This document shows positions 50,286 to 60,105 of a DNA stretch of 64,000 nt, piece after piece. The translations under genes and the position numbers were made by a program. The stretch covers positions 124,001 through 188,000 of the forward strand of contig NZ_JAFLRK010000003.1 of assembly GCF_017315735.1 (NCBI RefSeq), given 5' to 3'. The notes beneath the pieces are model-generated. The model saw only the letters and a list, made by a program, of their open reading frames with translations. It did not search any database and was not told where the DNA came from. How positions within the stretch are numbered: position 1 is the first letter of the stretch; each line of letters begins with the position of its first letter. The DNA comes from Paracoccus shandongensis (GTDB lineage: Bacteria > Pseudomonadota > Alphaproteobacteria > Rhodobacterales > Rhodobacteraceae).

Positions 50286-53036
50286 ATGAACGCCGTCGAG
50301 ATTGAAGAGGCCATTTCCCGGCTTGCCGAACAGCCCTTTGATGCGGCCGAGTTTCCCTTTGCCTTCCTGCTGGCCTTCGGGAACCCGGACACTACGGTCA
50401 GGCGTCTGCGCGCTGGCAGCACCAACAGGTCCGACCTTGGCGGCGTGCTTCAGACCAATAACATCCACATCAAGACCTGCGCCGAAGGCGAGGCGACCGC
50501 GACCCTGGCCGCCTTGCGCGAAAGCCCCGCCACCGCGCGCGCCAAGGCCAGGTTCATCCTGGCCACCGATGGGGTGGAGTTTTAGGCCGAAGACCTGACC
50601 TCGGGCGAGGCGGTGATCTGCCCCCATGCCGATTTCGCCGACCATTTCGGCTTCTTCCTGCCGCTTGCGGGCATCACCACCGTTCGCGCCATCCGCGAAA
50701 ACGCCTTTGACATCAAGGCGACCGGACGCCTGAACCGGCTTTACATCGAACTGCGGAAGGACAACCTCGACTGGGGCACCGCCACCCGCCGCCATGACAT
50801 GAACCAGTTCATGGCCCGGCTGATCTTCTGCTTCTTTGCCGAGGATACCGGGATCTTCACGCAGGAAACCATCTTCACCCGCACCATCGACACCATGAGC
50901 GCGCGCGACAGTTCAAACACGCATGAGGTGATCGGCACCCTGTTCCGGGCGATGAACACCCCGCCCGGGGACCGCGCCGCCAAAGGCATCCCCCGCTGGG
51001 CCGAGCCGTTCCCCTATGTGAATGGGGAACTGTTTTCCGGCACCACCGAAGCGCCGCGTTTCAGCAGGATCGCGCGATCCTACCTGCTGACCATCGGCGG
51101 GCTGGACTGGACGCGGGTGAACCCGGACATCTTCGGTTCCATGATCCAGGCCGTTGCGGATGAAGAGGAGCGCGGCGCCCTGGGCATGCACTATACCTCG
51201 GTGCCGAACATCCTGAAGGTGCTGAACCCGCTGTTTCTGGACGACCTGCGCGCCGCGCTGGAGGAGGCGGGCGACAACGGGCGAAAGCTGCTGAACCTGC
51301 GCAACCGCATGGCGCGGATCCGGGTGTTCGACCCGGCCTGCGGATCGGGCAACTTCCTTGTCATCGCCTACAAGGAATTGCGCGCGATCGAGGCCGAGAT
51401 CAACCGCCGCCGGGGCGAGGCCGACCGGCGGTCGGAAATCAGCCTGACCAACTTTCGCGGGATCGAGCTGAAGGATTTCCCCGCCACCATCGCGCGGCTG
51501 GCGCTGATCATCGCGGAATATCAATGCGACGTGCTGCACCGGGGCCAGAGGGAAGCGACGCGGGATTTCCTGCCGCTGGACAGCAAGAACTGGATCACCT
51601 GCGGCAACGCGCTGCGGCTGGACTGGCTGTCGATCTGCCCGCCGACCGGGACGGGCGTGAAGCTGCGCGGGGACGATCTGTTTTCCACGCCCCTGGATCA
51701 GGCCGAGATCGATTTCGAGAATGAGGGTGGCGAGACGTATATCTGCGGGAACCCGCCTTACAAAGGAAGTCAGACCCAAGATCGTGAGCAAAAATCAGCT
51801 CTTGAAAGTGTATTTAAACCATACGGAATTTCTTCTCGGCAACTAGACTACGTAGCGGGCTGGGTGATGACGGCCGCTGAATATGGACGGCACACGCCAA
51901 CGGTTTCGGCTTTCGTGACCACTAACTCTATCTGCCAAGGACGTATTGTTCCCATCCTGTGACCCGAAATTTTTGCTACAGGACATCAAATCAGCTTTGC
52001 TCATACTAGTTTCAAATGGGCCAACCTTGCTGCCCATAATGCCGGCGTGACCGTCGCTATCATCGGCATTAGCCGGCAGCCGGGGGCACTGCGCCGCCTT
52101 TATGCCGACGAGGACGGCGAGACTATCCTGCGCGAGGTTGCGCACATTAACGCCTACCTGACGCCCGGCGCTGATGTAATTGTGACTCGTGCCAATCGGC
52201 CACTTGGTGAACTGACTGAGATGAGTTTCGGCAATATGCCGGTTGATGGCGGCCACCTGCTGTTGTCAACTTCCGAGGTTGCGGAACTTGGCTTGATGGA
52301 CACACAACGGAGCCGGTTTGTGCGTCGTATCTATGGATCTGCTGAATTCATCCGTGGTCTGTCACGCCATGTGCTGTGGATTGAGGATGAACATCTTGAT
52401 GAGGCCATGCAGGTTCCAACAATCGCCGCGCGGATCGAAGGTGTGCGCCAGATGCGGCTGGCCAGCCGCGACGGCGGCACCAATGCTATGGCCCAACGTG
52501 CGCATCAAATGCGGGAGATGAATATCGGGCGCACCCAAACCGTTGCGCTGCCGAGTGTTTCGTCTGAAAATCGGGAATATTTGCCCGTTGGATTACTCGA
52601 TGCGAATTCGACCGTTACAAACCTCGCCTTCGCCCTCTACGACGCGCCGCTCTGGAACATGGCGTTGATCGCCTCGCGCCTGCATCTGGTCTGGATCGGC
52701 ACCGTCTGCGGCAAGATGAAAACCGATTTCCGCTATTCCAACACCCTCGGCTGGAACACCTTTCCCGTGCCGCCGCTGACCGAAAAGCAGAAATCCGATC
52801 TCACCGCCTGCGCCGAAGCCATCCTTCTGGCGCGAGAGGCGCATTTCCCCGCCACCATCGTCGACCTCTACGACCCCGAAAAGATGCCCGACAACCTCCG
52901 CGCCGCGCATGAGCGCAACGACGAGACGCTGGAACGCATCTATATCGGCCGCCGCTTCCGCAACGACACGGAACGCCTGGAACACCTGTTCAGCCTTTAC
53001 ACCCGGATGACCACCAAACCAAAGGCGCGCGCCTGA
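50286..53036 (+). pseudogene. MmeI-type N6-adenine DNA methyltransferase with two in-frame stops
   Basis: A single frame of 917 codons is broken only by TAG at 50583-50585 (VEF-stop-AED; likely from GAG) and TGA at 51960-51962 (VPIL-stop-PEIF; likely from TGG). Otherwise the frame is open: the N-terminal helical domain (NRLYIELRKDN, MARLIFCFFAEDTGIF), GALGMHYTSV, SAM motif I FDPACGSGNFLVIAYKEL and the catalytic NPPY in ICGNPPYKG. A target-recognition region and C-terminal helical tail follow. The segment from ~51760 to ~52600 is much lower in G+C than the rest. Members of this family methylate adenine; a restriction domain was not identified. Readthrough, or sequencing error at both sites, must be considered. 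Confidence 0.8.
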
Positions 53037-53099
53037 GCGCATCTTCGCCCGGTGGCGACGCCAAGGCCATTTTCCGCATTTCGACAGCAAGGATATTCC

Positions 53100-55142
53100 A
53101 TGACGCGTTCTGTCCCTTCGGTCTCGGTCCGCTATGCGGGAAACGGCGCCTCGACCCGGCCCAATGAACTGGGCATGCGCCCCATGCAGGAAAGGGCCTA
53201 TGAGAAGCGGGGCGAGCAATACCTGCTGATCAAGTCGCCCCCTGCCAGCGGCAAAAGCCGTGCGCTGATGTTCATCGCGCTGGACAAGCTGATCAACCAA
53301 GGCCTGCGCAAGGCGATCATCGTGGTCCCGGAGAAGTCGATCGGGTCCAGTTTCACGGATGAGCCGTTGTCGAAGTTCGGCTTCTGGGCCGACTGGACGG
53401 TGGTGCCCCGGTGGAACCTGTGCAACGCCCCCGGCGAGGATGGCGGCAAGGTCGGTTCGGTCCGGTCCTTCCTGGACAGCGACGACCGGGTGCTGGTCTG
53501 CACCCACGCGACTTTCCGCTTTGCCGTCGATCGCTTCGGGGTCGAGGCGTTCGACGACTGCCTGATCGCGGTGGATGAATTCCACCATGTCTCGGCCAAC
53601 CCCGACAACAAGCTGGGCGCGCATCTGGCCGCCTTCATCGCCCGCGACAAGGCGCATATCGTCGCCATGACCGGATCCTATTTCCGGGGCGATGCCGAGG
53701 CGGTGCTGATGCCCGAGGACGAGGCTAGGTTCGAGACCGTCACCTATACCTATTACGAGCAGTTGAACGGCTATCGGTATCTGAAGAAGCTGGATATCGG
53801 CTATTATTTCTACAGCGGCTCCTATGCGGACGACATCGTGAAGGTGCTGGACCCGGCCGAAAAGACGATCGTCCACATCCCCTTAGTCAATTCGCGCGAA
53901 AGCACCAAGGACAAGATCAAGGAGGTCGAGCATATCATCGAGACGCTGGGCGAATGGCAAGGCACCGATCCCGCGACCGAGTTCCAATTGGTGAAAGCCC
54001 CTGACGGGCGCGTGCTGCGCATCGCCGATCTGGTCGATGATGATGCCGCGAAGCGCGACAGGGTATCGGCCGCGCTGAAGGATCCCGCTCAGAAGATGAA
54101 CCGGGATCACGTGGACATCATCATCGCGCTTGGCATGGCGAAGGAAGGGTTCGACTGGATCTGGTGCGAACACGCGCTGACGGTCGGCTATCGGTCCAGC
54201 CTGACCGAGATCGTGCAGATCATCGGCCGCGCCACCCGCGACGCCAAGGGAAAGACCCGCGCGCGCTTCACCAACCTGATCGCGGAACCGGACGCCTCGG
54301 AGGAGTCCATGCGCGAGGCCGTGAACGATACGCTGAAGGCCATCGCCGCCAGCCTGCTGATGGAACAGGTGCTGACGCCCCGCTTCAATTTCACGCCAAA
54401 GGCCACGGCGGCAGGGCCGGTCGAGGGCTTCGACTATGGCGAGGGCGGCTATGATCCGAACAAATGCAACATCGGTTTCAACGAGGCCCAGGGGCAGTTC
54501 CAGATCGAGATCAAGGGGCTTGCGCCGCCCAAAAGCAGGGAAGCCAACCGGATCGTCAGTCAGGAGCTGAACGAGGTCATCACCGCCTTTGTCCAGGACA
54601 GGACCGCCATCGAGCGTGGCATGTTCGACGAGGAGCTTGTGCCCGAGGAATTGACACAGGTTCGCCTGGGCAAGATCATCCGGGACAAATACCCGACCCT
54701 TGATGCCGAGGGTCACGAGGCTGTCCGGCAACACGCCATCGCGGCGCTGAACCTCACGCAGCAGGCCAAGGCGGCGATCGCCGAAGGGGGCGGCGAGGGG
54801 GGTGGCAGCACGGCCTTTGTCGATGGGGTGCGCCGGTTCGCGATGAGCGTGACGGACCTGGACATCGACCTTATCGACCGGATCAACCCCTTTGCCGAAG
54901 CCTATGCCATCCTGTCGAAGACCATGGATGAAACCAGCCTCAAGCAGGTTGCCGCGGTGATCAATGCCCGCAAGGTGCAGTTGACGCCGGAAGAAGCACG
55001 CGATCTGGCAAGACGGGCTCTGAAATTCAAGCAGGACCGTGGGCGCCTGCCGGATATCACCGCCCCTGATCCATGGGAAAGGCGCATGGCGGAAGGAGTG
55101 GCATTTCTTGCCCGGATGAAGCAAGAGCAGAGAAATGGCTAG
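53100..55142 (+). CDS. DEAD/DEAH-box superfamily 2 helicase
   Basis: 680 residues. Walker A SPPASGKS (46-53), Walker B with DEFH (159-162) in LIAVDEFHHVS, motif III MTGSYF and the C-terminal RecA motif VI EIVQIIGRATRD (~385-396). The order is of a restriction-type helicase of the DEAD/ResIII group. The last third has no recognised domain (a Gly-rich hinge near 560). It follows the methylase by 63 bp and overlaps the nuclease by 8 bp, so the three act together, likely as a defence or DNA-processing complex. Confidence 0.92.
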   Translation: MTRSVPSVSVRYAGNGASTRPNELGMRPMQERAYEKRGEQYLLIKSPPASGKSRALMFIALDKLINQGLRKAIIVVPEKSIGSSFTDEPLSKFGFWADWTVVPRWNLCNAPGEDGGKVGSVRSFLDSDDRVLVCTHATFRFAVDRFGVEAFDDCLIAVDEFHHVSANPDNKLGAHLAAFIARDKAHIVAMTGSYFRGDAEAVLMPEDEARFETVTYTYYEQLNGYRYLKKLDIGYYFYSGSYADDIVKVLDPAEKTIVHIPLVNSRESTKDKIKEVEHIIETLGEWQGTDPATEFQLVKAPDGRVLRIADLVDDDAAKRDRVSAALKDPAQKMNRDHVDIIIALGMAKEGFDWIWCEHALTVGYRSSLTEIVQIIGRATRDAKGKTRARFTNLIAEPDASEESMREAVNDTLKAIAASLLMEQVLTPRFNFTPKATAAGPVEGFDYGEGGYDPNKCNIGFNEAQGQFQIEIKGLAPPKSREANRIVSQELNEVITAFVQDRTAIERGMFDEELVPEELTQVRLGKIIRDKYPTLDAEGHEAVRQHAIAALNLTQQAKAAIAEGGGEGGGSTAFVDGVRRFAMSVTDLDIDLIDRINPFAEAYAILSKTMDETSLKQVAAVINARKVQLTPEEARDLARRALKFKQDRGRLPDITAPDPWERRMAEGVAFLARMKQEQRNG

Positions 55143-56325
55143 GACATTCACCGACGAAGATGACGCGTTGCTGGCCCAACTTGGCGTCGAGGTCGAAACC
55201 AAGCGGCCGGGTGGCCGCACCGCGCGCGAGGAGCGCATCCTCGCCGGCTTCGAGGAGGTGCAGCGCTTTGTCGACGAAAAGGGGCACATGCCCCGCCACA
55301 GCGAGGATGGTGACATCTTCGAAAGGCTCTATGCCGTTCGGCTTGATCGGCTGAGAGACCAGGCGGAATGCCGTGAACTGTGCCTTCCGCTCGATCGGCA
55401 AGGTTTGCTGGCGGGTCCGGCGCCGGGCCCGGCGGCCCAGGACGAGGATCTGGACGACGATGCCCTCCTCGCCGAACTTGGCGTCGGGTCCGACGTGTCG
55501 GCAATCACCCAGTTGCGCCATGTTCGATCCAGTGCCGAACGCAAGGCTGCGGAAGATGTCGCCAATCGGGAAGCCTGTGCCGATTCCGCAACCTTCAAGC
55601 CTTTGTTTGCACAGGTGCAGCGCGACCTGGACAGCGGGGTGCGCGAAACGCGTCCGTTCGAACTGAAGGCCGAGATCGAGAAGGGGCGCTTCTTCATCGT
55701 TGGCGGGCAGAAAGCCTATGTGGCAGAGAAAGGTGAGGTGACCTTGACGGACCAGGGCCGCACCGATGCCCGGCTGCGGGTGATTTTCGACAACGGCACC
55801 GAAAGCAACATGCTGATGCGATCGCTCCAGCGCGCGTTGAACAAGGATGAGGCTGGACGCAGGATTACCGATCCGGTTGCAGGGCCTTTGTTTTCCGAAC
55901 AGGTCGAGAAGGACGATCAGGCAAGCGGCACGATCTATGTCCTGCGCAGCAAGTCCGATCATCCCATGGTCGCGGCGAACCGGGAGTTGGTTCACAAGAT
56001 CGGCGTGACAAGCAACGATGTGAATCGACGCATCAGGGGCGCGCGGCTGCAGACGACCTACCTCATGGCTGACGTCGAACTTCTGGCGACCTACAAACTC
56101 TACAACATCTCACGATCGAAGTTGGAAGCGCTGATCCATCGCATCTTCGGATCGGTGCGCTTAGACATCCAGATTCAAGACCGCTTTGGGCGCCCCGTCA
56201 TTCCAGAGGAATGGTTCATGGTGCCCTTCTTCATCATCGACGAAGCGGTGGAAAAAATCAAAGACGGGACGATCACGAACTACGTTTATGATCCGCAAGC
56301 GGCCCGACTGGTCGAGCGGCTTTAG
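55135..56325 (+). CDS. GIY-YIG-type nuclease (T5orf172-like)
   Basis: 396 residues. Residues 1-250 are acidic and helical with an internal repeat-like element (DEDDALLAQLGVEV at ~7 and DDDALLAELGVGS at ~107), probably a docking part. Residues ~263-370 show the GIY-YIG order: GTIYVLRSK, HKIGVTSNDVNRRI with the catalytic Arg (~299), a Tyr in ELLATYKLY and Glu331 in SKLEALIHRIF. This T5orf172/GIY-YIG branch cuts DNA. It overlaps the helicase gene. Confidence 0.85.
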   Translation: MARTFTDEDDALLAQLGVEVETKRPGGRTAREERILAGFEEVQRFVDEKGHMPRHSEDGDIFERLYAVRLDRLRDQAECRELCLPLDRQGLLAGPAPGPAAQDEDLDDDALLAELGVGSDVSAITQLRHVRSSAERKAAEDVANREACADSATFKPLFAQVQRDLDSGVRETRPFELKAEIEKGRFFIVGGQKAYVAEKGEVTLTDQGRTDARLRVIFDNGTESNMLMRSLQRALNKDEAGRRITDPVAGPLFSEQVEKDDQASGTIYVLRSKSDHPMVAANRELVHKIGVTSNDVNRRIRGARLQTTYLMADVELLATYKLYNISRSKLEALIHRIFGSVRLDIQIQDRFGRPVIPEEWFMVPFFIIDEAVEKIKDGTITNYVYDPQAARLVERL

Positions 56326-56932
56326 GAATCCGATAATCTGGCCGAGGATTCCTCTCTTTACCTCTCGCATGGCATGGTGGCCACAAGTCCACTTGTCACG
56401 CAGTGCACCCCCTGTCATTCTCTTCCTCTGACGTATGAACCTCGTCAGCCGCGGTCATCATGTCCGCAGCCGCTATCGTGCCGAAGAATGTGACTGAGGC
56501 CGTGCTCCGCTTTGTCCACATCGCCGAACCGTTAGGGGCGTTCCCGACAATCCAAATCCTGCCCCCGCAACCAAACTTTATGCCCTATCAAATGCTTGCA
56601 CCGCCCTCTAGGGCGGCTTTTGCGTTTGTACCACCTGTGGAAGCACTGTGGAAGCAAGAGGGAACGAAGTCTTTCGTAATCAAGCGTATCGCGTGTGACA
56701 CTGAAAAGATCTCCACTCAAACAAGCACCTGCACCACTTCAGATACGAATAGACGCGATCCGGCTTCTTCGGCGGTGGGCAAGCCGGGCGATCTGGCCCT
56801 GGTCCTTTGGCCGACAGCCGTTCGGCCAGGGTAGCGCCCGGCAGCCGATTGATCTTTGCTAAGCCCGTCCGCCCTGCCGGAACATGGCCGGGCTGCCGTT
56901 GTTCGTTTCCCTCACGGCAGGAAGGATCGCTC
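56326..56932. other. Non-coding right boundary of the island
   Basis: A 607-bp stretch between the nuclease and the next gene. It has lower G+C and no supported gene (one open frame of 124 codons in it has no family signal). It contains a tRNA-3'-end-like sequence at 56551-56573 ending CCGCAACCA and a hairpin at 56601. Such a tRNA end is a usual att scar; this one lacks a matching T-stem, so no tRNA gene is called. No integrase was seen. Confidence 0.4.
56601..56623 (+). terminator. Rho-independent terminator
   Basis: CCGCCC-TCTA-GGGCGG stem and 4-nt loop followed by CTTTTG. It stops plus-strand transcription from the nuclease operon or from a lost tRNA. Confidence 0.65.
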
Positions 56933-57190
56933 ATGGTGCGGGTCAGGTTTTCCATCGACGGGCGCGGCCCCTTCGAGGGGATGATGCGGTTCGGCACCCC
57001 CGGCGAGCGCGGGATCGAGTTCATCGCCATCCCCGCCCGGGCCGAGGATTTCGCGGGCGCAAGGACCATCCGCGTCATGCCCGAGGACGCGGATCCCTTC
57101 GAGGCGCCCGTCATCCGCATCACCACCGATGGCGGCCAATACGACGACGCGGTGGGCACCATGACCGGCTATGTGGTCTTTCAGGCCTGA
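56933..57190 (+). CDS. Small conserved-looking protein of unknown function
   Basis: 85 residues, ATG at 56933 after GGAAGGA. It is a single beta-rich domain with several Arg/Asp pairs (VRFSIDGRGPFEGMMRFG, IEFIAIPARAEDFAG, MPEDADPFEAPVIRITTDGG). No signal peptide or membrane helix. It converges on and overlaps the KDG kinase 3' end by 10 bp. I do not recognise the family. Confidence 0.65.
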   Translation: MVRVRFSIDGRGPFEGMMRFGTPGERGIEFIAIPARAEDFAGARTIRVMPEDADPFEAPVIRITTDGGQYDDAVGTMTGYVVFQA

Positions 57191-58122
57191 CGGGTTGCCC
57201 CTGACAGTTGGTCCCCAAGCGCGGCCTGCCGGACCAGGGCGCCGGGATGCGAGACGACCTGCAGGCTCAGCCTGTGGGCGGCGCGGATCGCGGTTTCGGG
57301 ATCGGCCCCCTGCAAGGCTGCGGCCAGATAGCCCGCGTTGAAGCTGTCGCCCGCGGCGGTGCTGTCCACGGTGGTGACGCGGGCCAGGTCGGCGACCAGC
57401 CCGGCACCTTGGGCGCCGCTGTAACGGACCGGCCCGCCGCCGTTCTTCACCACCACCTGCCCCGCGCCGAGGCGAAGATAGCGGGCCGCCGTGGCCTCGG
57501 GGTCGGTGTCTCCGAAATGGGTCGCTTCGTCGTCGAAACTGGGCAGGACCAGGTCGGCGCCGCCCGCCGCGCGTTCGATCCAGTGGCGCATGTCCTCGGG
57601 GGATTGCCACAGCCGGGGGCGCAGGTTCGGGTCGAAGACGACCTGGCAGCCTGCAGCTCGCGCCTTTGTGGCCGCATCAAGCAGGGCGGCGCGGCCGGCA
57701 TCGGGCAGGATCGCCAGCGTGATGCCCGAGAAGTAGGCGATCCGGCAACCTTGCAATGCCTGGGCAAGGCGCTGCGGATCGTCGGCCAGGCCGCGCGCGG
57801 CGGACTGGCCGCGCCAATAGGAAAAGCTGCGCTCGCCATCCTTCAACGAGATCGCGTAAAGCCCGATCTCGCGCTGCGGATCGGGGGTCACATGCTCGGC
57901 CTCGATCCCCTCGGCTTCCAGGAAACGCAGCATCTTCCGGGAAAATTCGCCGGTGCCCACCCGGCTGAAATAACCCACGCGCCAATCGGGGCCCAGGCAG
58001 CGGCGCAGATACCAGGCGGTGTTCAGCGTGTCGCCCGCGATGCCCAGCGACCACAGATCGCCCCCCGCCTGGGACAGTTCAACCATCGCCTCGCCGATGG
58101 ACAGGATGAGGGGCGTGGTCAT
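57181..58122 (-). CDS. kdgK: 2-dehydro-3-deoxygluconokinase
   Basis: 313 residues of the PfkB/ribokinase fold: SIGEAMVELSQAGG, GGDLWSLGIAGDTLNTAWYL, VGTGEFSRKMLRF, FDPNLRPRLW, and the C-terminal signature DSTAAGDSFNAGYL with the catalytic Asp. It phosphorylates KDG to KDPG for cleavage by KDPG aldolase. The ATG at 58122 overlaps the uxuA stop (ATGA). It is the third gene of the GntR-uxuA-kdgK unit on the minus strand. Confidence 0.92.
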   Translation of the reverse strand: MTTPLILSIGEAMVELSQAGGDLWSLGIAGDTLNTAWYLRRCLGPDWRVGYFSRVGTGEFSRKMLRFLEAEGIEAEHVTPDPQREIGLYAISLKDGERSFSYWRGQSAARGLADDPQRLAQALQGCRIAYFSGITLAILPDAGRAALLDAATKARAAGCQVVFDPNLRPRLWQSPEDMRHWIERAAGGADLVLPSFDDEATHFGDTDPEATAARYLRLGAGQVVVKNGGGPVRYSGAQGAGLVADLARVTTVDSTAAGDSFNAGYLAAALQGADPETAIRAAHRLSLQVVSHPGALVRQAALGDQLSGATRQA

Positions 58123-59351
58123 GGTCGGGCTCCTTGCAGCGCGGGTTGGATGGCGGGGTGGGACAGCGCGGTTTCGACCCCGCGCAATTCGGCCAGGCCC
58201 TTCAGGCGGCCGATGGCCGGATAGCCGGGCTGGCCGCCCCGGCCGATGTCGTCCAGGATGTCCTGGCCGTGGTCGGGGCGCATGGGAATGGTCCAGTCCT
58301 CGCGGCCCGCGGCGCGGCGGCGGTTTTCCTCGCGCAGGATGGCGGCGATCAGGGCCACCATGTCGGTCTGGCCCGCCAGATGCTCGTCCTCGAAGAAGGA
58401 TCCGGCGATGGCGTCGGTGTCGCGGCGGACATTGCGCAGGTGCAGGAAATGCACCCGGTCGCCCAGGCGGTCCATCATGCCGGGCAGGTCGTTGTCGGGC
58501 CGCGCGCCCAGCGATCCCGAACACAGCGTGATGCCGTTGGCGGGCAGGTCCACGGCGGCCATGCGTTCGGCATAGTCGGCCTCGGTGGACATGATGCGGG
58601 GCAGGCCCAGCAGCGGGAAGGGCGGGTCGTCGGGATGGCAGCAAAGCCGCATCCCCAGATCCTGCGCGACCGGGGCCACCTGTTCCAGGAAGTCGTGGAA
58701 ATGCCGCCGCAGCACGGCATCGGTCACGGGGGCATAGCTGGCCAGCAGCGCCCGCACGTCGGGCAGGGTGAAATGTTCCGCAGCGCCCGGCAGGCCGAAG
58801 ACGACATTGCCGGCCAGGGCCTGGCGCGTGGCATCGTCCATGGCGGCAAAGCGGCGGGCGGCGTCTTCGCGGACGGCTTCGGGGAAATCATCGGCCGCGC
58901 CCGGGCGTTGCAGGATATGGATGTCGAAGGCCGCGAAGTCGGTATAGTCGAACCGCATGCAGCGCGCGCCGGTGGGCCGCCGCCAGGCGAGATCCGTGCG
59001 CGTCCAGTCCAGCACCGGCATGAAGTTGTAGCAGATCACCCGGATCCCCGCCGCGTGCAGGTTGCGCATGGACTGGATCCAGGCCGCGACATGACCCTTC
59101 CAGTCGCCGGTCTGGGTCTTGATCGACTCGCTGACGGGCAGGCTTTCGACCACCTCCCAGGCCAGGCCCGAGGGCGCGCCGTCGGTCATCACTGCCAGCT
59201 CGTCCTGGCGCTTGCGGATCTCCTCGGGCGTCCAGACGGCGCCGGTGGGCAGGTGGTGCAGGGCCGTCACCACGCCCTGCACCCCCGCCTGCAGCATGTC
59301 GTCGGTCGAGACCCGGTCACGCGGGCCGAACCACCGCCAGGTGTGTCGCAT
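58119..59351 (-). CDS. uxuA: Mannonate dehydratase
   Basis: 410 residues, the standard length. It starts MRHTWRWFGPRDRVS; diagnostic blocks are ICYNFMPVLDWTRTDL, RLCCHPDDPPFPLLGLPRI, LCSGSLGARPDNDL, FLHLRNVRRD and the late PMRPDHGQDILDD. It removes water from D-mannonate to KDG with Fe2+/Mn2+. Overlaps kdgK, and lies 40 bp after the GntR regulator gene. Confidence 0.96.
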   Translation of the reverse strand: MRHTWRWFGPRDRVSTDDMLQAGVQGVVTALHHLPTGAVWTPEEIRKRQDELAVMTDGAPSGLAWEVVESLPVSESIKTQTGDWKGHVAAWIQSMRNLHAAGIRVICYNFMPVLDWTRTDLAWRRPTGARCMRFDYTDFAAFDIHILQRPGAADDFPEAVREDAARRFAAMDDATRQALAGNVVFGLPGAAEHFTLPDVRALLASYAPVTDAVLRRHFHDFLEQVAPVAQDLGMRLCCHPDDPPFPLLGLPRIMSTEADYAERMAAVDLPANGITLCSGSLGARPDNDLPGMMDRLGDRVHFLHLRNVRRDTDAIAGSFFEDEHLAGQTDMVALIAAILREENRRRAAGREDWTIPMRPDHGQDILDDIGRGGQPGYPAIGRLKGLAELRGVETALSHPAIQPALQGARP

Positions 59352-59391
59352 TCATTCCCCTCCGAATGGCATAAGTCTGTGGGTGCCGGGT

Positions 59392-60090
59392 TTATTGGCC
59401 CAGCATCTCGGGCTGGTCGGCGCGCAGGCGGTCCAGCGTTTCGTTGATGCGCGACAGGTGCAGGCCGATGGCCGCCACGGCCTTGTCCTCGTCGCGTTCC
59501 CGCAGCGCGGACAGGATCACCCCATGCTCCTCCATCGCGTTGCGGGCGTTGTAGGACAAGGACAGCCAGCGCGCCCGGTCCATGTGGCCCTTGTTGTCCT
59601 TGACCAGCGTCCAGACGAATTCAAGGCCCGAATGGGCGCAGATGTCGTGGTGGAACTGGTCGTCCAGCGCATGGAAGCCACCGCGGTCGTCGGCCTCGAT
59701 GGCGGCCTGCTGCCGGGCGATCAGACTGGCCAGCGCGTCGTGATGGGCCGGGGTCAGCTTGTGGACCGCCTCGCGGATGCAGGCGATCTCCAGCGCCAGG
59801 CGGATGAAGAAGGCCTGGCGGATCGCCTCCTCGGAAATCGGGGTGACGACGGTGGCGCGCTGCGGGCGGATCTGGATGAAGCCCAGTTGCGACAGCCGGT
59901 AAAAGGCGTCGCGCACCGGCTGGCGGGACACGCCCATCTGGGCCGCGACCTCGGCCTCGGACAGTTTCGCGCCGGGGGGCAGGCTGAGGTTGATCACCCG
60001 TTCATACAGCGCGTCATAGATCTGGTCGGTCACGGTGCGCGGGCGCGTCTCGTCCAGCAAAGGCAGGGCTGCTGCGGCTTCTGTCGGCAT
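59392..60090 (-). CDS. GntR-family (FCD) regulator of the hexuronate genes
   Basis: 232 residues from the ATG at 60090. The winged helix (ALYERVINLSLPPGAKLSEAEVAAQ, SRQPVRDAFYRLSQLGFI) is followed by an FCD domain with the metal-binding Asp/His pattern (FHALDDQFHHDICAHSG). It stands between uxuA and uxaC and resembles UxuR/ExuR-type regulators. A promoter-overlapping CTAG repeat in the divergent gap is the likely binding site. Confidence 0.9.
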   Translation of the reverse strand: MPTEAAAALPLLDETRPRTVTDQIYDALYERVINLSLPPGAKLSEAEVAAQMGVSRQPVRDAFYRLSQLGFIQIRPQRATVVTPISEEAIRQAFFIRLALEIACIREAVHKLTPAHHDALASLIARQQAAIEADDRGGFHALDDQFHHDICAHSGLEFVWTLVKDNKGHMDRARWLSLSYNARNAMEEHGVILSALRERDEDKAVAAIGLHLSRINETLDRLRADQPEMLGQ

Positions 60091-60105
60091 GTCGGACCCA
60101 CCACG

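Noticed and set aside
53100..56325. Calling the helicase-nuclease pair DISARM or BREX
   Set aside because: No drmA/drmB-like, pglZ, brxC or brxL-like genes are present; helicase plus methylase alone is not enough.
56551..56573. Complete tRNA gene ending here
   Set aside because: Only a 3'-end-like sequence is present; the T-stem does not pair and no anticodon arm could be found upstream.
56460..56834. 124-codon open frame after the nuclease gene
   Set aside because: No family pattern, crosses a terminator hairpin and a tRNA-like end, and lacks a convincing ribosome site.
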